Assembly: GCA_965220365.1 (NCBI GenBank)
Contig: OZ244823.1
Coordinates: forward strand, 2,170,001 to 2,234,000
DNA length: 64,000 nt
Direction of reading: 5' to 3'
From: Bin80 sp965220365
GTDB lineage: Bacteria; Bacteroidota; Rhodothermia; Rhodothermales; Bin80
The first letter of the stretch is position 1. Every line of letters begins with the position of its first letter. This document shows positions 38,401-47,508 of this stretch, one piece after another. The notes beneath the pieces are model-generated. The model was not told the DNA's origin. It did not search any database and saw only the letters and a program-made list of their open reading frames with translations. The position numbers and the translations under genes are program-made.

Positions 38401-38508
38401 GGCTTTACATCCAGGGGGGATTTTCGCCCTGGAAAAGATGCATACGAGCGTCTTGCACAGCTGCAGAGTGATCTTGCTGCAATCCTCCAACAACTGGATG
38501 AACTGTAA
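35488..38508 (+). CDS. Secreted sortilin/BNR-repeat (VPS10-like) protein
   Basis: A 1,006-residue protein with an N-terminal signal (RYIVILLFGLGYMHSNATVEA). It contains many BNR/Asp-box repeats of the form SxDGGxTW, for example SVNGGESWTHIGL, SIDGGETWEHVLF, SRDAGETWSKS, TRDGGRTWSTQ, TQDGGQTWTNV and SFDDGKTWEKF. This gives one or two large propellers over the first 750 residues. The C-terminal 250 residues contain a beta-rich part and a helical tail. Such proteins are frequent in FCB-group genomes and are annotated as WD40/YVTN/BNR or sortilin-like; their role is not established, although glycan binding or hydrolysis has been proposed for BNR families. No sorting domain is visible. Confidence 0.8.
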   Translation: MLINRYIVILLFGLGYMHSNATVEAQTAELFNDLEFRYIGPSRGGRVTTVTGHRDTPETFYMGATGGGVWKTTDYGANWENISDGYFETGSIGSIDVADSNPQIVYVGTGSDGIRSNVIIGRGMYKSVNGGESWTHIGLRDAGQIGSVVIHPTNPEVVYVAALGNPFGPNPERGVFKSIDGGETWEHVLFISERTGAVDLELAPENPDVIYAALWRAERKPWTIISGDDGSENGIYVSRDAGETWSKSTDGLPQGLIGKIDFAVSPADPSRVYALVEAVPEEEGLYRSNDMGVTWHVVSTEGYLMTRPFYYTNVDADPTDADVVWVNNLALWRSESGGKGWTRVGTPHGDNHDMWINPDDPLIIVQSNDGGANVTRDGGRTWSTQHNQPTAELYQVDVDERFPYWAYAGQQDNSTIAVPSLPPDFRPGGATAYWEAIGGCETGPSVPNPVNPMIVYSNCKGTFGRYNRATGQQQSYYVGGINMYGVNPRELPYRFQRVVPIEISPHNSGVIYHGSQFVHRTTDEGRTWETISYDLTAFRPERQVISGGPITRDITGEEHYSALYVIEVSPVNKNVIWTGANDGPVHVTQDGGQTWTNVTPPDMPPEGRIQTIDPSPHAEGKAYVAGYRYLLGDFEPYIYRTDDFGATWTRLTDGTNGIPDDYPTRVIREDPGREGLLYAGTEFGLFISFDDGKTWEKFQQSLPVTPITDLKVHREDLVLSTMGRGFWILDNITALHYVTPDIVNSDAYLFPIRDTYRVRYNSGFGGSAAPAYPRSGVVIDYYFKEEQVGDVTLEILDREGTVIRTIEAEEFQPELAAVQGMRAPPRPRAPASALERAPGMHRYTWDMRHSGLSAPGLRNLQGPLVPPGIYQVRLNVDGETFTQEARFRIDPRVTRDNVMQSDLQAQFEFGMELMKTRGDAAAAVQRMDALIEDGADEAATQTAKRLRALLVTEVGDSYPQPMLIDQLRYLAGFTSRGDFRPGKDAYERLAQLQSDLAAILQQLDEL

Positions 38509-38667
38509 GGAGAACCGGGATTGCTTTGAAAATCGGGCTTGGATCAGTTCATCACTTCTGGCAGATGCCAGGAATAGGTATTGTCTTCGTGGTTCGGACT
38601 GATATGACCAGTCGGACGGGTATGCGTGTTGGCCCGTAAGGCTTGTAGAGATGAGCGTTATTCCGAG

Positions 38668-39723
38668 ATGATAGACGTTACTGCAATTCTTGGAGCCGAG
38701 GCAGCTGATCTACTTCAGCATCGGTGTCAGCACATACCGGCCTCCCTGATCAGATTTCCTGGACCTGATTTTTTAGAGACGGCTGCAACCATTTCTGATC
38801 GCCCTCCACGTGTACTGGGAGCGCTTGAGAGATTGTATGGAGCGGGGCGTTTAGCGGGGACTGGGTATCTAAGCCTACTTCCTGTAGATCACGGGATTGC
38901 ACACACCGCAGGAATGATATTTGCCTCCAATCCCGCATATCTGGATCCAACGGCAATTGTTGATTTGGCAGAGCAGGGGGGCAGCAGTGGGCTTGTGACC
39001 ACGTATGGAATACTTGGGATAGTGGCCAGAGCAACTCATAGAAATTTACCACTCATTTTGAAGTTAAATCATGACAATCAGTTCACTTGGCCTGCTCGTT
39101 ACGAGAATGTTCTGTTCAGCCGCGTTCATGAAGCTGCGGAAATGAGCTGTGTAGCTGTTGCGGCTACCGTGTATTTTGGCGGCCCCAATGCCCGCAGGGA
39201 GTTGCAGTTGGTATCAGGATTGTTTACGGAAGCCCATGGGCTGGGGATGGCCACCATATTGTTCAGCTATTTGCATCCTACAGCGCTTCAAAAAGGCGGG
39301 GATGAAATCATTTATTCGGCGGACCTCACGGCCGAGGCAAACCATCAGGCTGCAACAGTACAAGCAGATCTTATCAAACAGAAGCAGCCACTATGGACAG
39401 GAGGGGCAAAGACTCTCGGGGCTGATTATGGGCCTGTGAATATGCGGGCGCCTAAAGAGTTATCCTCATCCCATCCCATTGATCTAACGAGATATCAGGT
39501 CCTGGCCTGCTATGCTGGCAGCATAGGCCTAATCCATTCGGGAGGGGCCAAGGGGGAGGATGATCTGGTGCAGTCGGTTCGAGCGGCGGTGATCAATAAG
39601 CGGGGTGGGGGTGGAGGGCTCCTGGCAGGTCGCAAGGTATTCCAGAAACCCTTGGCCGAAGGAGTCCGGCTTCTGCATGCAATTCAGGATGTCTATCGAA
39701 ATCCTGATGTGACCGTGGCTTAA
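38668..39723 (+). CDS. fbaB: Class I fructose-bisphosphate aldolase
   Basis: A 351-residue aldolase of the DhnA/FbaB type, cleaving fructose 1,6-bisphosphate through a Schiff base. It matches the E. coli enzyme in layout: LLQHRCQHIPASL near the start, RLAGTGYLSLLPVDHGIAHT, LPLILKLNHDNQFTWP and ATVYFGGPNARRELQ in the middle, and ADLTAEANHQAATVQADLIK, NSGG-like IHSGGAKGEDDLVQSVRAAV and NPDVTVA at the end. The start at 38668 matches the family; the longer frame to 38626 does not. It could serve glycolysis or the last step of inositol breakdown. Confidence 0.9.
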   Translation: MIDVTAILGAEAADLLQHRCQHIPASLIRFPGPDFLETAATISDRPPRVLGALERLYGAGRLAGTGYLSLLPVDHGIAHTAGMIFASNPAYLDPTAIVDLAEQGGSSGLVTTYGILGIVARATHRNLPLILKLNHDNQFTWPARYENVLFSRVHEAAEMSCVAVAATVYFGGPNARRELQLVSGLFTEAHGLGMATILFSYLHPTALQKGGDEIIYSADLTAEANHQAATVQADLIKQKQPLWTGGAKTLGADYGPVNMRAPKELSSSHPIDLTRYQVLACYAGSIGLIHSGGAKGEDDLVQSVRAAVINKRGGGGGLLAGRKVFQKPLAEGVRLLHAIQDVYRNPDVTVA

Positions 39724-39875
39724 GCATTGAAGCGACCCTGATGTGAGTCAGCACCGGAGCCTTGGTATTATTGTGATTGTACTTTGATCATCTCCACGAC
39801 CATGCCCAGAAGCTTATTGGGTACGGGCACAGTCAGGTGGTATTGAACGATTCTCCATGTATCGTCTTCTAATAC

Positions 39876-41083
39876 TAGTGTAGTGTCCTTATTATATCAA
39901 TGATTATTTAGAAATCTCATTCAAGGTCTTTTTGGCCCGCTCAACCTTTCGGAGAATCTCATCAACTGACTTGGTCCAGACCAAGGGCCTTGGATTCTCG
40001 TTATAGGTCTTGATATAGTTATCAATGCATTGTTCCAGATCGGCTACCGACGTAAATACACCCCGACGAAGCTGCTTTTCGGTCAGCGTGGAAAAGAAGC
40101 GCTCCACCAAGTTTAACCACGACGAACTGGTCGGGATGAAGTGCAGAAATATCCGCTTCTTCCGCTCAATCCATTCCATCACCTTGGCATGCTTGTGGGG
40201 GGAATAGTTATCCAGGATGATGTGGATCTCTTGCTTCTTCGGTACTGCACGCTCTACCTTACGGAGGAATCGCAATACTTCTTGATGGCGGTGTCGTTTG
40301 TACGTTTCGCTGATTACCGTACCGGAGGCCATCTCCAGTGCTACGAAAAGGGAGGTCGTACCGTGTCGCTTGTAGTCGTGCGTCATCGTTCCCGCACGTC
40401 CCCTCTTCAACGGCAGGCCAGGCTGGGTTCGATCTAGGGCCTGGATAGAACTCTTCTCATCATAACTGAACACGACTGCATTCTTGGGAGGATGGAGATA
40501 GAGACCTACGACATCCTGAAGCTTTTCTTCAAAGTGAGGGTCTTTACTCACCTTGAACGTTCGGATCAAGTGTGGCTTGAGACCGCACGATTGCCACACA
40601 CGGTGTACAAAACTATGGGTGGTCCCTGCCTGCCGGGCCATGGAACGACAGGACCAGTGGGTGGCGCCTGGTGGATCTGTCTGTGTCGTAAGACGAATCA
40701 CTTCACTACGTAGCTCCCGTTGCGTCTTGGAACACTTTCCCCCGTGGTTGCCGCCCCGAGGACGTTCCTTTGTGATGCCGGCCAATCCCTCGGTCGAAAA
40801 ACGGCGACGCCAACGCCCAACCTTGTTCTCATCGGTCCCCAAAGTCTCCGCAATCGCCTTGTTCGTCATTCCGTCCGCCGCCATCAGGATCATCCGTGAC
40901 CGCTCATGCAACCGCACAGATACGCTGCGAGACCGAGACCATCGCTCCAAACACTCACGATCCGAATCCGATAGTTCAAATTTTACAGCTATGCGCATAG
41001 TTTTTAGTGGTATAGGTGGAGAGGTCTCTAAATATAATTCAGATATAATTGATAATCAATATTATATATAGGATGACACACTA
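39876..41083 (-). mobile_element. IS630-family element, copy 2
   Basis: A 1,208-bp unit, the same length as copy 1 at 34014-35221 and in the opposite orientation, bounded by TA at both ends. It lies inside the SnoaL-like gene and its removal restores that reading frame exactly. That shows a simple insertion here, not one arm of a composite transposon. Confidence 0.92.
39904..40998 (-). CDS. IS630-family transposase (copy 2)
   Basis: The 364-residue protein is identical to that of copy 1, including the DDE segments LDNYSPHKHAK and WLNLVERFFST. Two equal-length inverted copies 4.65 kb apart also allow inversion of the DNA between them by homologous recombination. Confidence 0.92.
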   Translation of the reverse strand: MRIAVKFELSDSDRECLERWSRSRSVSVRLHERSRMILMAADGMTNKAIAETLGTDENKVGRWRRRFSTEGLAGITKERPRGGNHGGKCSKTQRELRSEVIRLTTQTDPPGATHWSCRSMARQAGTTHSFVHRVWQSCGLKPHLIRTFKVSKDPHFEEKLQDVVGLYLHPPKNAVVFSYDEKSSIQALDRTQPGLPLKRGRAGTMTHDYKRHGTTSLFVALEMASGTVISETYKRHRHQEVLRFLRKVERAVPKKQEIHIILDNYSPHKHAKVMEWIERKKRIFLHFIPTSSSWLNLVERFFSTLTEKQLRRGVFTSVADLEQCIDNYIKTYNENPRPLVWTKSVDEILRKVERAKKTLNEISK

Positions 41084-41449
41084 GCGCTCCAGTTCCACGA
41101 ACCTCGCCGTACTTCTCGTTGAGCAGAATCTCATCAAACCACGCCGCTCCACCGTCAGCGCCTACATAGACATGGCGCTCCTGCGGAACATATGTCCACC
41201 CACGCCCGGCACTAAAATGAGGCTCAGCATACCCCTGAAATTCAGATTTTGTCCATCGTTCGGTCATATCTGTCCCCAGAAAAATACTTTCTTCCGCGAG
41301 GTGTCCAAAATATCGTTCATAATCAGCCTCGGAGGCAGCGAGATGAAAATCATCAAGTACTGCTTCAATGTCAGATTGCTGTGCGTTTGTGCTCGATACG
41401 GTAATCAAGCTAAAGAGAAGGAGAATGGAGAAATATCGAGTCATGGGAG

Positions 41450-42916
41450 TCATTTGGTCATATGGTCGGCAACCCGAAGTGCCTGGGCTGCAATTGTGAG
41501 TGCCGGGTTCATGGCCCCGGAGGATGGAAAAAAAGATGCATCTACAACCCGCAGGTTTGTGAGTCCATGCATTCGGCAATAGGGGTCTAATACGCTGGTA
41601 GCTGGATCATTGCCCATTTTCAGGGTACCGCACTGATGAGAGTTGGTTTCAATTTTCATCTGCTGACTGAATATGATCGGATATCCGGCCCGATGCAACA
41701 TGCGACGTGCCCGCTTCAGTAATTGACGGTGGGCGGCTAGGTTATTTGGCTTCCAGTGAATTCGTATGCGGCCTGTGGAGGTTAGTGAAACATGATTATC
41801 CAGGTCGGGCAGATCCTCGCTCATGACCCACCATTCGATACCTCGGTTTGCCAAGTATTTCAGCACGGGTAGAGGTGCATTTGGTCGGGCGGACTTGAGC
41901 ATGGATGCCTGCACTTTACCAATCATCTGGAGATTGCCCATAGGCCAGGGCCATTCATCTGCTCCAAGATACCAGTCATTGACAGAAAGTGTTTTCTGAA
42001 AGGTTGTTGTATTGCGTTCCCATGGACGGACTGCAATCAACGCACTGTTATTGTGCACCATGTAGTTGCGTCCGATCATACCGGAGGGATTTGGAATCCC
42101 ATCGGATCTAAGAAGCAGTGCTGCAGAATTTACTGCACCACAGCTGAGTACATAGATGCCGGCACGAATGGTTTTCAATTGACCATCGTGGTGAATCTCT
42201 AATGAATTAACGGTGCCATTACGTACTACAACCCGATGGGCCTTTGAGTTTGTCCACAGGGTGACATTTGGATGGTCAATAGCTGGGCGGACAGCACATA
42301 CCTCGGCATCGGATTTTGCATGAACCCTACAGGGAAACCCATCACATGTATGGCAGCGCAGGCATTGCCCTCCCAAATCAATTCCGAGGGGTAAGTGAAA
42401 AGGATTCAAGCCCTGCTTTCGGAAGGAGGCTGCAAGGCGGGCAATTTGTGGTTCATGTGGTACCGCACTGTGTGGATAGTCCTCCGAACGCGGAGATTCG
42501 GTAGGATCATTGCCAGCATTTCCATGGACACGGTACAGCTTTTCAGCATGGCAGTAGTAGGGTTCCAGTTCATCGTAAGTGATCGGCCAGCCGGGGCTCG
42601 TACCATCTTCATGTTCTAATTCACCGAAATCTTTCTGCCGGAATCGGGGCAGAGCTGCCCCATAAACTTTCGAGTTGCCTCCGATGCAGTAATGTAGGCC
42701 GGGCTTGAAGATCTGGCCATCAGCAGTCTCCCAGGTTTCGCCTGGTTTGTAGCGGTGCTCACCGAAGACAGCTTCCGGGCTCCAATTCTCGGGTTCCTGG
42801 GGTAGAAAATCTCCACGCTCGATCAGCAGAATACGTGCTCCGCTATCACGCAGGGCCCAAGCCAGCGTGCCTCCACCAATTCCAGTTCCGACAATGATGA
42901 TATCAAAATTGGCCAT
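41450..42916 (-). CDS. GMC-family FAD oxidoreductase
   Basis: A protein of about 488 residues. The FAD site at the N-terminus is IIIVGTGIGGGTLAWALRDS followed by ILLIERGDF. A middle segment HYCIGGNSKVYGAALPRFR matches the GMC FAD-contact motif. A cysteine-bearing block CLRCHTCDGFPCRVHAKSDAEV is typical of the glucose/gluconate-dehydrogenase-like branch. The C-terminus has SHQCGTLKMGNDPATSVLD with the catalytic His region, and SSGAMNPALTIAAQALRVAD. The ATG at 42916 is chosen because the FAD motif begins there; the frame remains open to 42943. It was co-translated with the SnoaL-like gene. The substrate is probably a sugar or polyol, but this is not certain. Confidence 0.85.
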   Translation of the reverse strand: MANFDIIIVGTGIGGGTLAWALRDSGARILLIERGDFLPQEPENWSPEAVFGEHRYKPGETWETADGQIFKPGLHYCIGGNSKVYGAALPRFRQKDFGELEHEDGTSPGWPITYDELEPYYCHAEKLYRVHGNAGNDPTESPRSEDYPHSAVPHEPQIARLAASFRKQGLNPFHLPLGIDLGGQCLRCHTCDGFPCRVHAKSDAEVCAVRPAIDHPNVTLWTNSKAHRVVVRNGTVNSLEIHHDGQLKTIRAGIYVLSCGAVNSAALLLRSDGIPNPSGMIGRNYMVHNNSALIAVRPWERNTTTFQKTLSVNDWYLGADEWPWPMGNLQMIGKVQASMLKSARPNAPLPVLKYLANRGIEWWVMSEDLPDLDNHVSLTSTGRIRIHWKPNNLAAHRQLLKRARRMLHRAGYPIIFSQQMKIETNSHQCGTLKMGNDPATSVLDPYCRMHGLTNLRVVDASFFPSSGAMNPALTIAAQALRVADHMTK

Positions 42917-42976
42917 TACCATCATCTTGAAGGGATCTCTCACACAGTGAACTCAGGCGGAACAGGTCTGGCATAC

Positions 42977-45900
42977 TTACACTGATACAAACACTACGGC
43001 GATTCGGGAGGTAACGCGAGTGGGATCCTGTAAGTTGTGAACCAGCTGCTGTTCGTATAACTGTTGCATTTCATTCCGAAGATTCTCCGCACCTTCAATG
43101 TTTGCCATGGCCCTGTTCGCTACGACATTGCAGGAGGCATAGTGAGCTACTTGGCCTTTTTTAATTTTTTCACGAACGTGTTTCTTTTCTTCTTTCCAGT
43201 AGGGGTTAAGTAATCGAGTCCATCGTTCCACCAATTGCTCTAATGCCCGTAAGCTCAATTGCCCAAACAATTTTTCGGCCAGTTTCTCGTCATGTTTGCT
43301 TTCTGGTTTCAGGGTATTTGCCAGAGATTCAAGGGGAGCAAGCATTCGTTCTGGCCGCAAGTCCCACTCTTTCAGCATGGACAAGTGATGCACGAGTTGC
43401 TCGATTGCCCGCTCGCGGGTCTCAACGATTGGGGAAATTATGTGTAACCCAAGGCGTATTGTCTTTTCGTACGCATCATGAAGCAGGTGGGCACAACGAA
43501 TTTGGTTTCGTTCTATTCCTTCTGAGTGGATTGCCAACAGACGCGGGGGGACCACATCCCCCGCTTTGATTCCTCCTTCACCCTTGAGATGAAAGATTGT
43601 CGTGTCTCCAGACCCGGGGAGTATGGCAAGTTCTGCTCCCCAAAGCCCTTTAATATTTACTTGATTTTTTATAAGATCTGCGACCTTTGCATATGCCGTT
43701 TTGTCCAGTTTATCTTGAATCTTTGTCAGGATATCATAATAATTGTTCTGTCGGGGTACACGTGCATCCTGGATAAAATTCAACGCATTTTCAAAGTTGC
43801 GCTCCGTAATATCTTCTTTCTCTGTTTTTTCCGATGGCTGGCATTGTTGTTGGCGGGCAGTAAGCGAACGATTGATCTCTAATCTTTTAGCGGCATTGTG
43901 ATCTGATGTCAGGGGAGATGTAGGGATATCAATCAGATAATAATGAATCGCATCTACCGGGCTATTGATGCGGTCAATACGACCAAGGCCTTGGATTAAA
44001 TGCACCATACTCGATGCTAAACTGATGCTGACCAGGGTATCACAACTCTGCATATTAACACCTTCCGCCATCTGGTAAGTCATGAAGACGGATACGCTTC
44101 CATGAGTTCGCTTCTTTCCATGCTCAGAGAACATATCTTCAATGACATTCCCACTTCGAGAGCGAGTATAACTTGGCTCATTTACGTCCAGGATTGACCG
44201 CAGAGCGTCCTGTTCACCCGCTCCATCCACATCTTCTTGTTTTGAAGCGATCACATGGACTTCATCGTGGCATCCTTTCTGTGCAAGTATTTCTGCATAG
44301 ACCAGAAGAGGCAACACGCGCTCAGCCAAAAATACCACTCGTTTATGTTCGGACTGAATATCTATCAAGGCTTTCACGCACTTATTATGCAGGATCTTCA
44401 TGACGTTTGATTGAAGCCGCTTGGTCAGATTGTCACATTTAGGCGTTCGTTTGAGACCGGGAGCAAATTCAGTAAAAAGCTCCCCTTGACCGACAGGCAG
44501 CTTCCTGCGTCTTGATTTCTTTTCAATCCTCTGAAGATTTTCACCGATCTTACCATGAGCCATTTCGTACCGAGCTACGAGTGGGCTCATTCGTAAAATA
44601 CTCATCAGATTACGGGCATGGAGTGCACTGTCGCGTACTGGTTGGCTATTCAGTTCCCCAAATCTTGAGTATCTTCGGACGAATTTTGGTGTGTCTCCAG
44701 TGATGTCAGCAAGTTGTTTGGCTATTTCTTCTACTGCTGTACGTTGAGCCTCTGTAATTTGAGTGGCAGCGTGACGACCGTGATTATTGATCACGGGATA
44801 TATCCCACATTTGCCGGCAGTTTCTTTGGTTCTGTTTCCTATATCATTTCGGGAACACAACACTACGCATGGCGAGACTAGGTCGACAAGTTTTTCACGG
44901 ATTTCTGCTAGCCGATCATCATCAAGAAGTGAACCTAGAATCACATCAAGCACGTCTGGATCTGGGTCCCATAGCCCCCGACTCTCTCTGGAAAGCTCTT
45001 GGATTCTATTTACGAAGTCGTTTGGCATGAAAAGGGAAGCACGTTTTTCCTGATAATGGATCAAGCTGTCTACATCGCGATTCCCCAACTGTGTTGCTGA
45101 AAGAAAGACCGTCCAGGCTGGCGGCGCAGCTTCCATAGCCTCAGCCCGCTGTGATATGTCTGTCGGGCCTGGGGCAACTTGATGACTTTCATCGACTACG
45201 TGTACAGCCGTTCGTTTTAGAACCTGATTCTTTTTGGTCAATTCGGTATGGGAAAGAACTTTGTACCCGTCGTCATTCTTTTTCCAACGTTTCGCAATTC
45301 GAGGCGGGGAAATAACCATTGCTCCGCGCCGGTCTATATTCCCCGCCGTACCATCTGGAATGACACGCTTATAGGTCTCTGGCAGAACATGGGCCAGATA
45401 TTTGCCAACCGGTGTTTTTCCCGATCCTGCTGGAGCACAGACAAAAGCAACTCCATGTTCGTAGATCGTTCCCGCAGCCCGATAAACAAGGTCTGACTGA
45501 TAGGGAAAAAGTCTTTCAGCACTTGAGAGTTCATAACGATCAAGCAGGTCGGCTCGCCAGAACGGAAATCCCGTTTGCTCCGCCACACATCGGGACATGG
45601 CATCCTCGGGAGACACGGTTCGCAGCAATATATTCAGGATGTTAAGGACCTCTTTGGTGCAATCAATACTCACATCTTGGATCTTTCTTGCAAAATCAGC
45701 TCGTTCTTTGGCCGCAACTACGACATCTTTCGAACGGGAATTATATCTCAGGTCATCCACCGACTCAATATTATGGTGGAGGCCCGCATAAGAGAAATTG
45801 GCACTCCCCTGTATCACACCTATGTCACTTGAAATGATCTTGGCATGCATACGACCACGCCCCTTCCAATTAAGTTGCTGCTTTGCCAAGTCCGTATCGA

Positions 45901-46288
45901 ATACTCGGATATTGATTTCATTGCGTTCTATGGCTCCAATTGCCATCACAGCTTTCAGGTCGGAAGAATTCTCCACTTTTAGACCGTATTGGCTCATGAA
46001 GTACTGGCTAACCACTTCTGGGACTGAACGTATGCCTGGGAGGGTTTCCCTGTTGGCAGTATCCATGCCGTACACTAGATGGATTTGGGGGCGTGGCAGG
46101 ATAGTTGGGTCCCTAAATTGCGATGACAACTCCTCCATAATGATGGACAGTGATGACAGCATATCGTGGAATCCAGTTACAATCAGGCACCGTCCGGCAC
46201 GGAGGTGAGGGCGCAATAGATCAATGACAGGTACCTCCAGATTATCTGCACGCGGAATATGGGACCGTCGAGGAGAAAAAAAGTCCAT
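42977..46288 (-). CDS. PLD-like nuclease domain fused to an SF2 helicase
   Basis: A 1,103-residue protein. The first 200 residues contain a phospholipase D-like HKD motif, HAKIISSD at residues 148-155, followed by GSANFSYAGL. An SF2 helicase follows: Walker A FVCAPAGSGKT (about 282-292), Walker B VVDESH (364-369), motif III FLSATQLG, and motif VI QGLGRIDRINS. The remaining C-terminus is helical and unassigned. PLD-helicase fusions occur in phage-defence and restriction contexts, where the PLD domain is the nuclease, but this one has no methylase or partner gene beside it. The GMC gene starts 60 bases downstream. Defence is a reasonable inference and not a demonstrated role. Confidence 0.75.
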   Translation of the reverse strand: MDFFSPRRSHIPRADNLEVPVIDLLRPHLRAGRCLIVTGFHDMLSSLSIIMEELSSQFRDPTILPRPQIHLVYGMDTANRETLPGIRSVPEVVSQYFMSQYGLKVENSSDLKAVMAIGAIERNEINIRVFDTDLAKQQLNWKGRGRMHAKIISSDIGVIQGSANFSYAGLHHNIESVDDLRYNSRSKDVVVAAKERADFARKIQDVSIDCTKEVLNILNILLRTVSPEDAMSRCVAEQTGFPFWRADLLDRYELSSAERLFPYQSDLVYRAAGTIYEHGVAFVCAPAGSGKTPVGKYLAHVLPETYKRVIPDGTAGNIDRRGAMVISPPRIAKRWKKNDDGYKVLSHTELTKKNQVLKRTAVHVVDESHQVAPGPTDISQRAEAMEAAPPAWTVFLSATQLGNRDVDSLIHYQEKRASLFMPNDFVNRIQELSRESRGLWDPDPDVLDVILGSLLDDDRLAEIREKLVDLVSPCVVLCSRNDIGNRTKETAGKCGIYPVINNHGRHAATQITEAQRTAVEEIAKQLADITGDTPKFVRRYSRFGELNSQPVRDSALHARNLMSILRMSPLVARYEMAHGKIGENLQRIEKKSRRRKLPVGQGELFTEFAPGLKRTPKCDNLTKRLQSNVMKILHNKCVKALIDIQSEHKRVVFLAERVLPLLVYAEILAQKGCHDEVHVIASKQEDVDGAGEQDALRSILDVNEPSYTRSRSGNVIEDMFSEHGKKRTHGSVSVFMTYQMAEGVNMQSCDTLVSISLASSMVHLIQGLGRIDRINSPVDAIHYYLIDIPTSPLTSDHNAAKRLEINRSLTARQQQCQPSEKTEKEDITERNFENALNFIQDARVPRQNNYYDILTKIQDKLDKTAYAKVADLIKNQVNIKGLWGAELAILPGSGDTTIFHLKGEGGIKAGDVVPPRLLAIHSEGIERNQIRCAHLLHDAYEKTIRLGLHIISPIVETRERAIEQLVHHLSMLKEWDLRPERMLAPLESLANTLKPESKHDEKLAEKLFGQLSLRALEQLVERWTRLLNPYWKEEKKHVREKIKKGQVAHYASCNVVANRAMANIEGAENLRNEMQQLYEQQLVHNLQDPTRVTSRIAVVFVSV

Positions 46289-46793
46289 TATGTGTCACAG
46301 ATAATGCTGTAAAACGATTTCAAATATGGGTTAGGAGGGGCAAGTTCCCAAGGCATGGAGTCAATCATACACTACCATTGCAGTCTTATTTCTTTGCCTC
46401 CCATAATACAGTGTGGTGTGCTATAATTGTCGAACGGTCATAATAACACCTGTTAGCGAAAATGCCATCGTTGTGGCCTGAATAAATGAGGGAATGTGTC
46501 GATTGCCCGCGGCCGATGCCTTAATGATCAGGATTGATCTCCATGTTACTCCGATCAGTTCCCAAGAAAGGAGCTTGAGTTTTAGAGGTCGAGCTTAGAG
46601 TTGATCGGCATGATGTTTCACCCGGCGGCTGCACCTATATGTCAATGAATCTTGCTTCACGAGTATCAATTCGTTTAGATCATTTGATAAGGATCATTCA
46701 GTCCGATAAGGCAGACCGAGTGTGTGGAGAGGCTTTTGTAGTCCTCACTCAATCAATGTTTTATGACTGATGTGATTGCCCTGACGAATTTGA
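46289..46793. other. 500-bp stretch without a recognisable gene
   Basis: Short frames exist, including a 43-codon one at 46639-46770, but none has a family resemblance or good coding character. The left part lies upstream of the helicase gene and should contain its promoter. I see no repeat, tRNA or IS end here. Confidence 0.4.
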
Positions 46794-47508
46794 TCACTGG
46801 CTACGGAACTCCTCTTGGTTTGGATGCATGATTGACGGCGACGAATTTAATTTTGTAGCCAGATCTTCAACCATCGCTGGAGGGATACGCCCCTCGAATA
46901 GGGCTTTTTTCAGAATAGTCAAATCCATTGTTGAGGTCGGCAAGGAATCAAAAGGAGAAGGGAAATATCTGTATCGCGACCGGAGAGGATCTGAATTCTC
47001 AAACGGTTGTTGCCCCGTACTCGTATATGCAGAGAAAGATCGTGGATTCACGTCTCAATAAGTAATCCAAATGTGAGGAGATAGGGATGCAAAGTTGTTA
47101 CGGTATTGATTTTGGGCATCCTTAAGAATCTGACTTCAATGTAGCCGTTTGTGCAATCTTAAACAGACTTGTGCCAAGAGTACTTCTCAATGATAGTCGC
47201 TATCGATGCAAACTATCAAATAGCAATCATCGTCCAAGGGGTTGATCATCGGACGGTGAGGGTCTGAAGCCAAGCGGCATAGGTGGATCAGGTTGATATG
47301 GCGGAAAAAATCTCTCGTATGGCGACCGATGAGGATTTGGGTCAGTAAACAGCGGTCGTTTTCCAGAGGGCCTGAGGGCAGGTGGTATGACTGGACCGGG
47401 CTGATACGGAGGGAAAAATCTCTCCTATGGTGATCGATGAGGATCTGAACCATCAAATGGTGGCCGTTGCCCGAGGGACATGGCTGCAGGTGACAACCGT
47501 CGTTTCAT
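46794..47508 (-). pseudogene. Decayed proline-rich repeat protein
   Basis: From ATG at 47508 the frame reads KRRLSPAAMSLGQRPPFDGS and DPHRSP, then a TAG, then ERFFPPYQPGP. A second copy of the unit follows (RPLFTDPNPHRSPYERFF, then PPYQPDPPMP), and the frame ends near 47235. A third, weaker copy (QQPFENSDPLRSRYRYF) occurs in the separate 85-codon frame at 46794-47051. The unit is about 37 residues. The TAG replaces the Tyr codon of the intact copy. Function unknown; proline-rich repeats often mediate binding. It follows the SDH proteinase gene on the same strand. Confidence 0.5.

Larger units (their letters stand above)
39768..41453 (-). pseudogene. SnoaL/DUF4440-like secreted protein, split by IS630 copy 2
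   Basis: The N-terminal piece (41453 to 41082) encodes a signal peptide (YFSILLLFSLITVSSTNA) and an NTF2/SnoaL-like part with IEAVLDDFHLAASEADYERY and YVGADGGAAWFDEILL. The C-terminal piece (39875 to 39768) reads LEDDTWRIVQYHLTVPVPN. Removing the IS and one TA joins GAL-VLEDD in frame and gives 160 codons, the usual size. DUF4440-type proteins have a cone fold and small-molecule pockets, but functions vary. Its ATG overlaps the TGA of the upstream GMC gene as ATGA, so both were co-translated. Confidence 0.85.

Noticed and set aside
34014..41083. Composite transposon formed by two IS630 copies
   Set aside because: The DNA flanking copy 2 rebuilds one gene exactly, so copy 2 is an independent simple insertion and the segment between the copies was already there.
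2470..46288. One multi-gene defence system made of DUF262, ATPase/DUF4276 and PLD-helicase
   Set aside because: The genes are many kilobases apart, in different transcription units and separated by metabolic genes; nothing links them beyond sharing a window.
46639..46770. 43-codon frame as a small gene
   Set aside because: It has no recognisable motif, no ribosome-binding site and no conserved neighbour; it could be chance.
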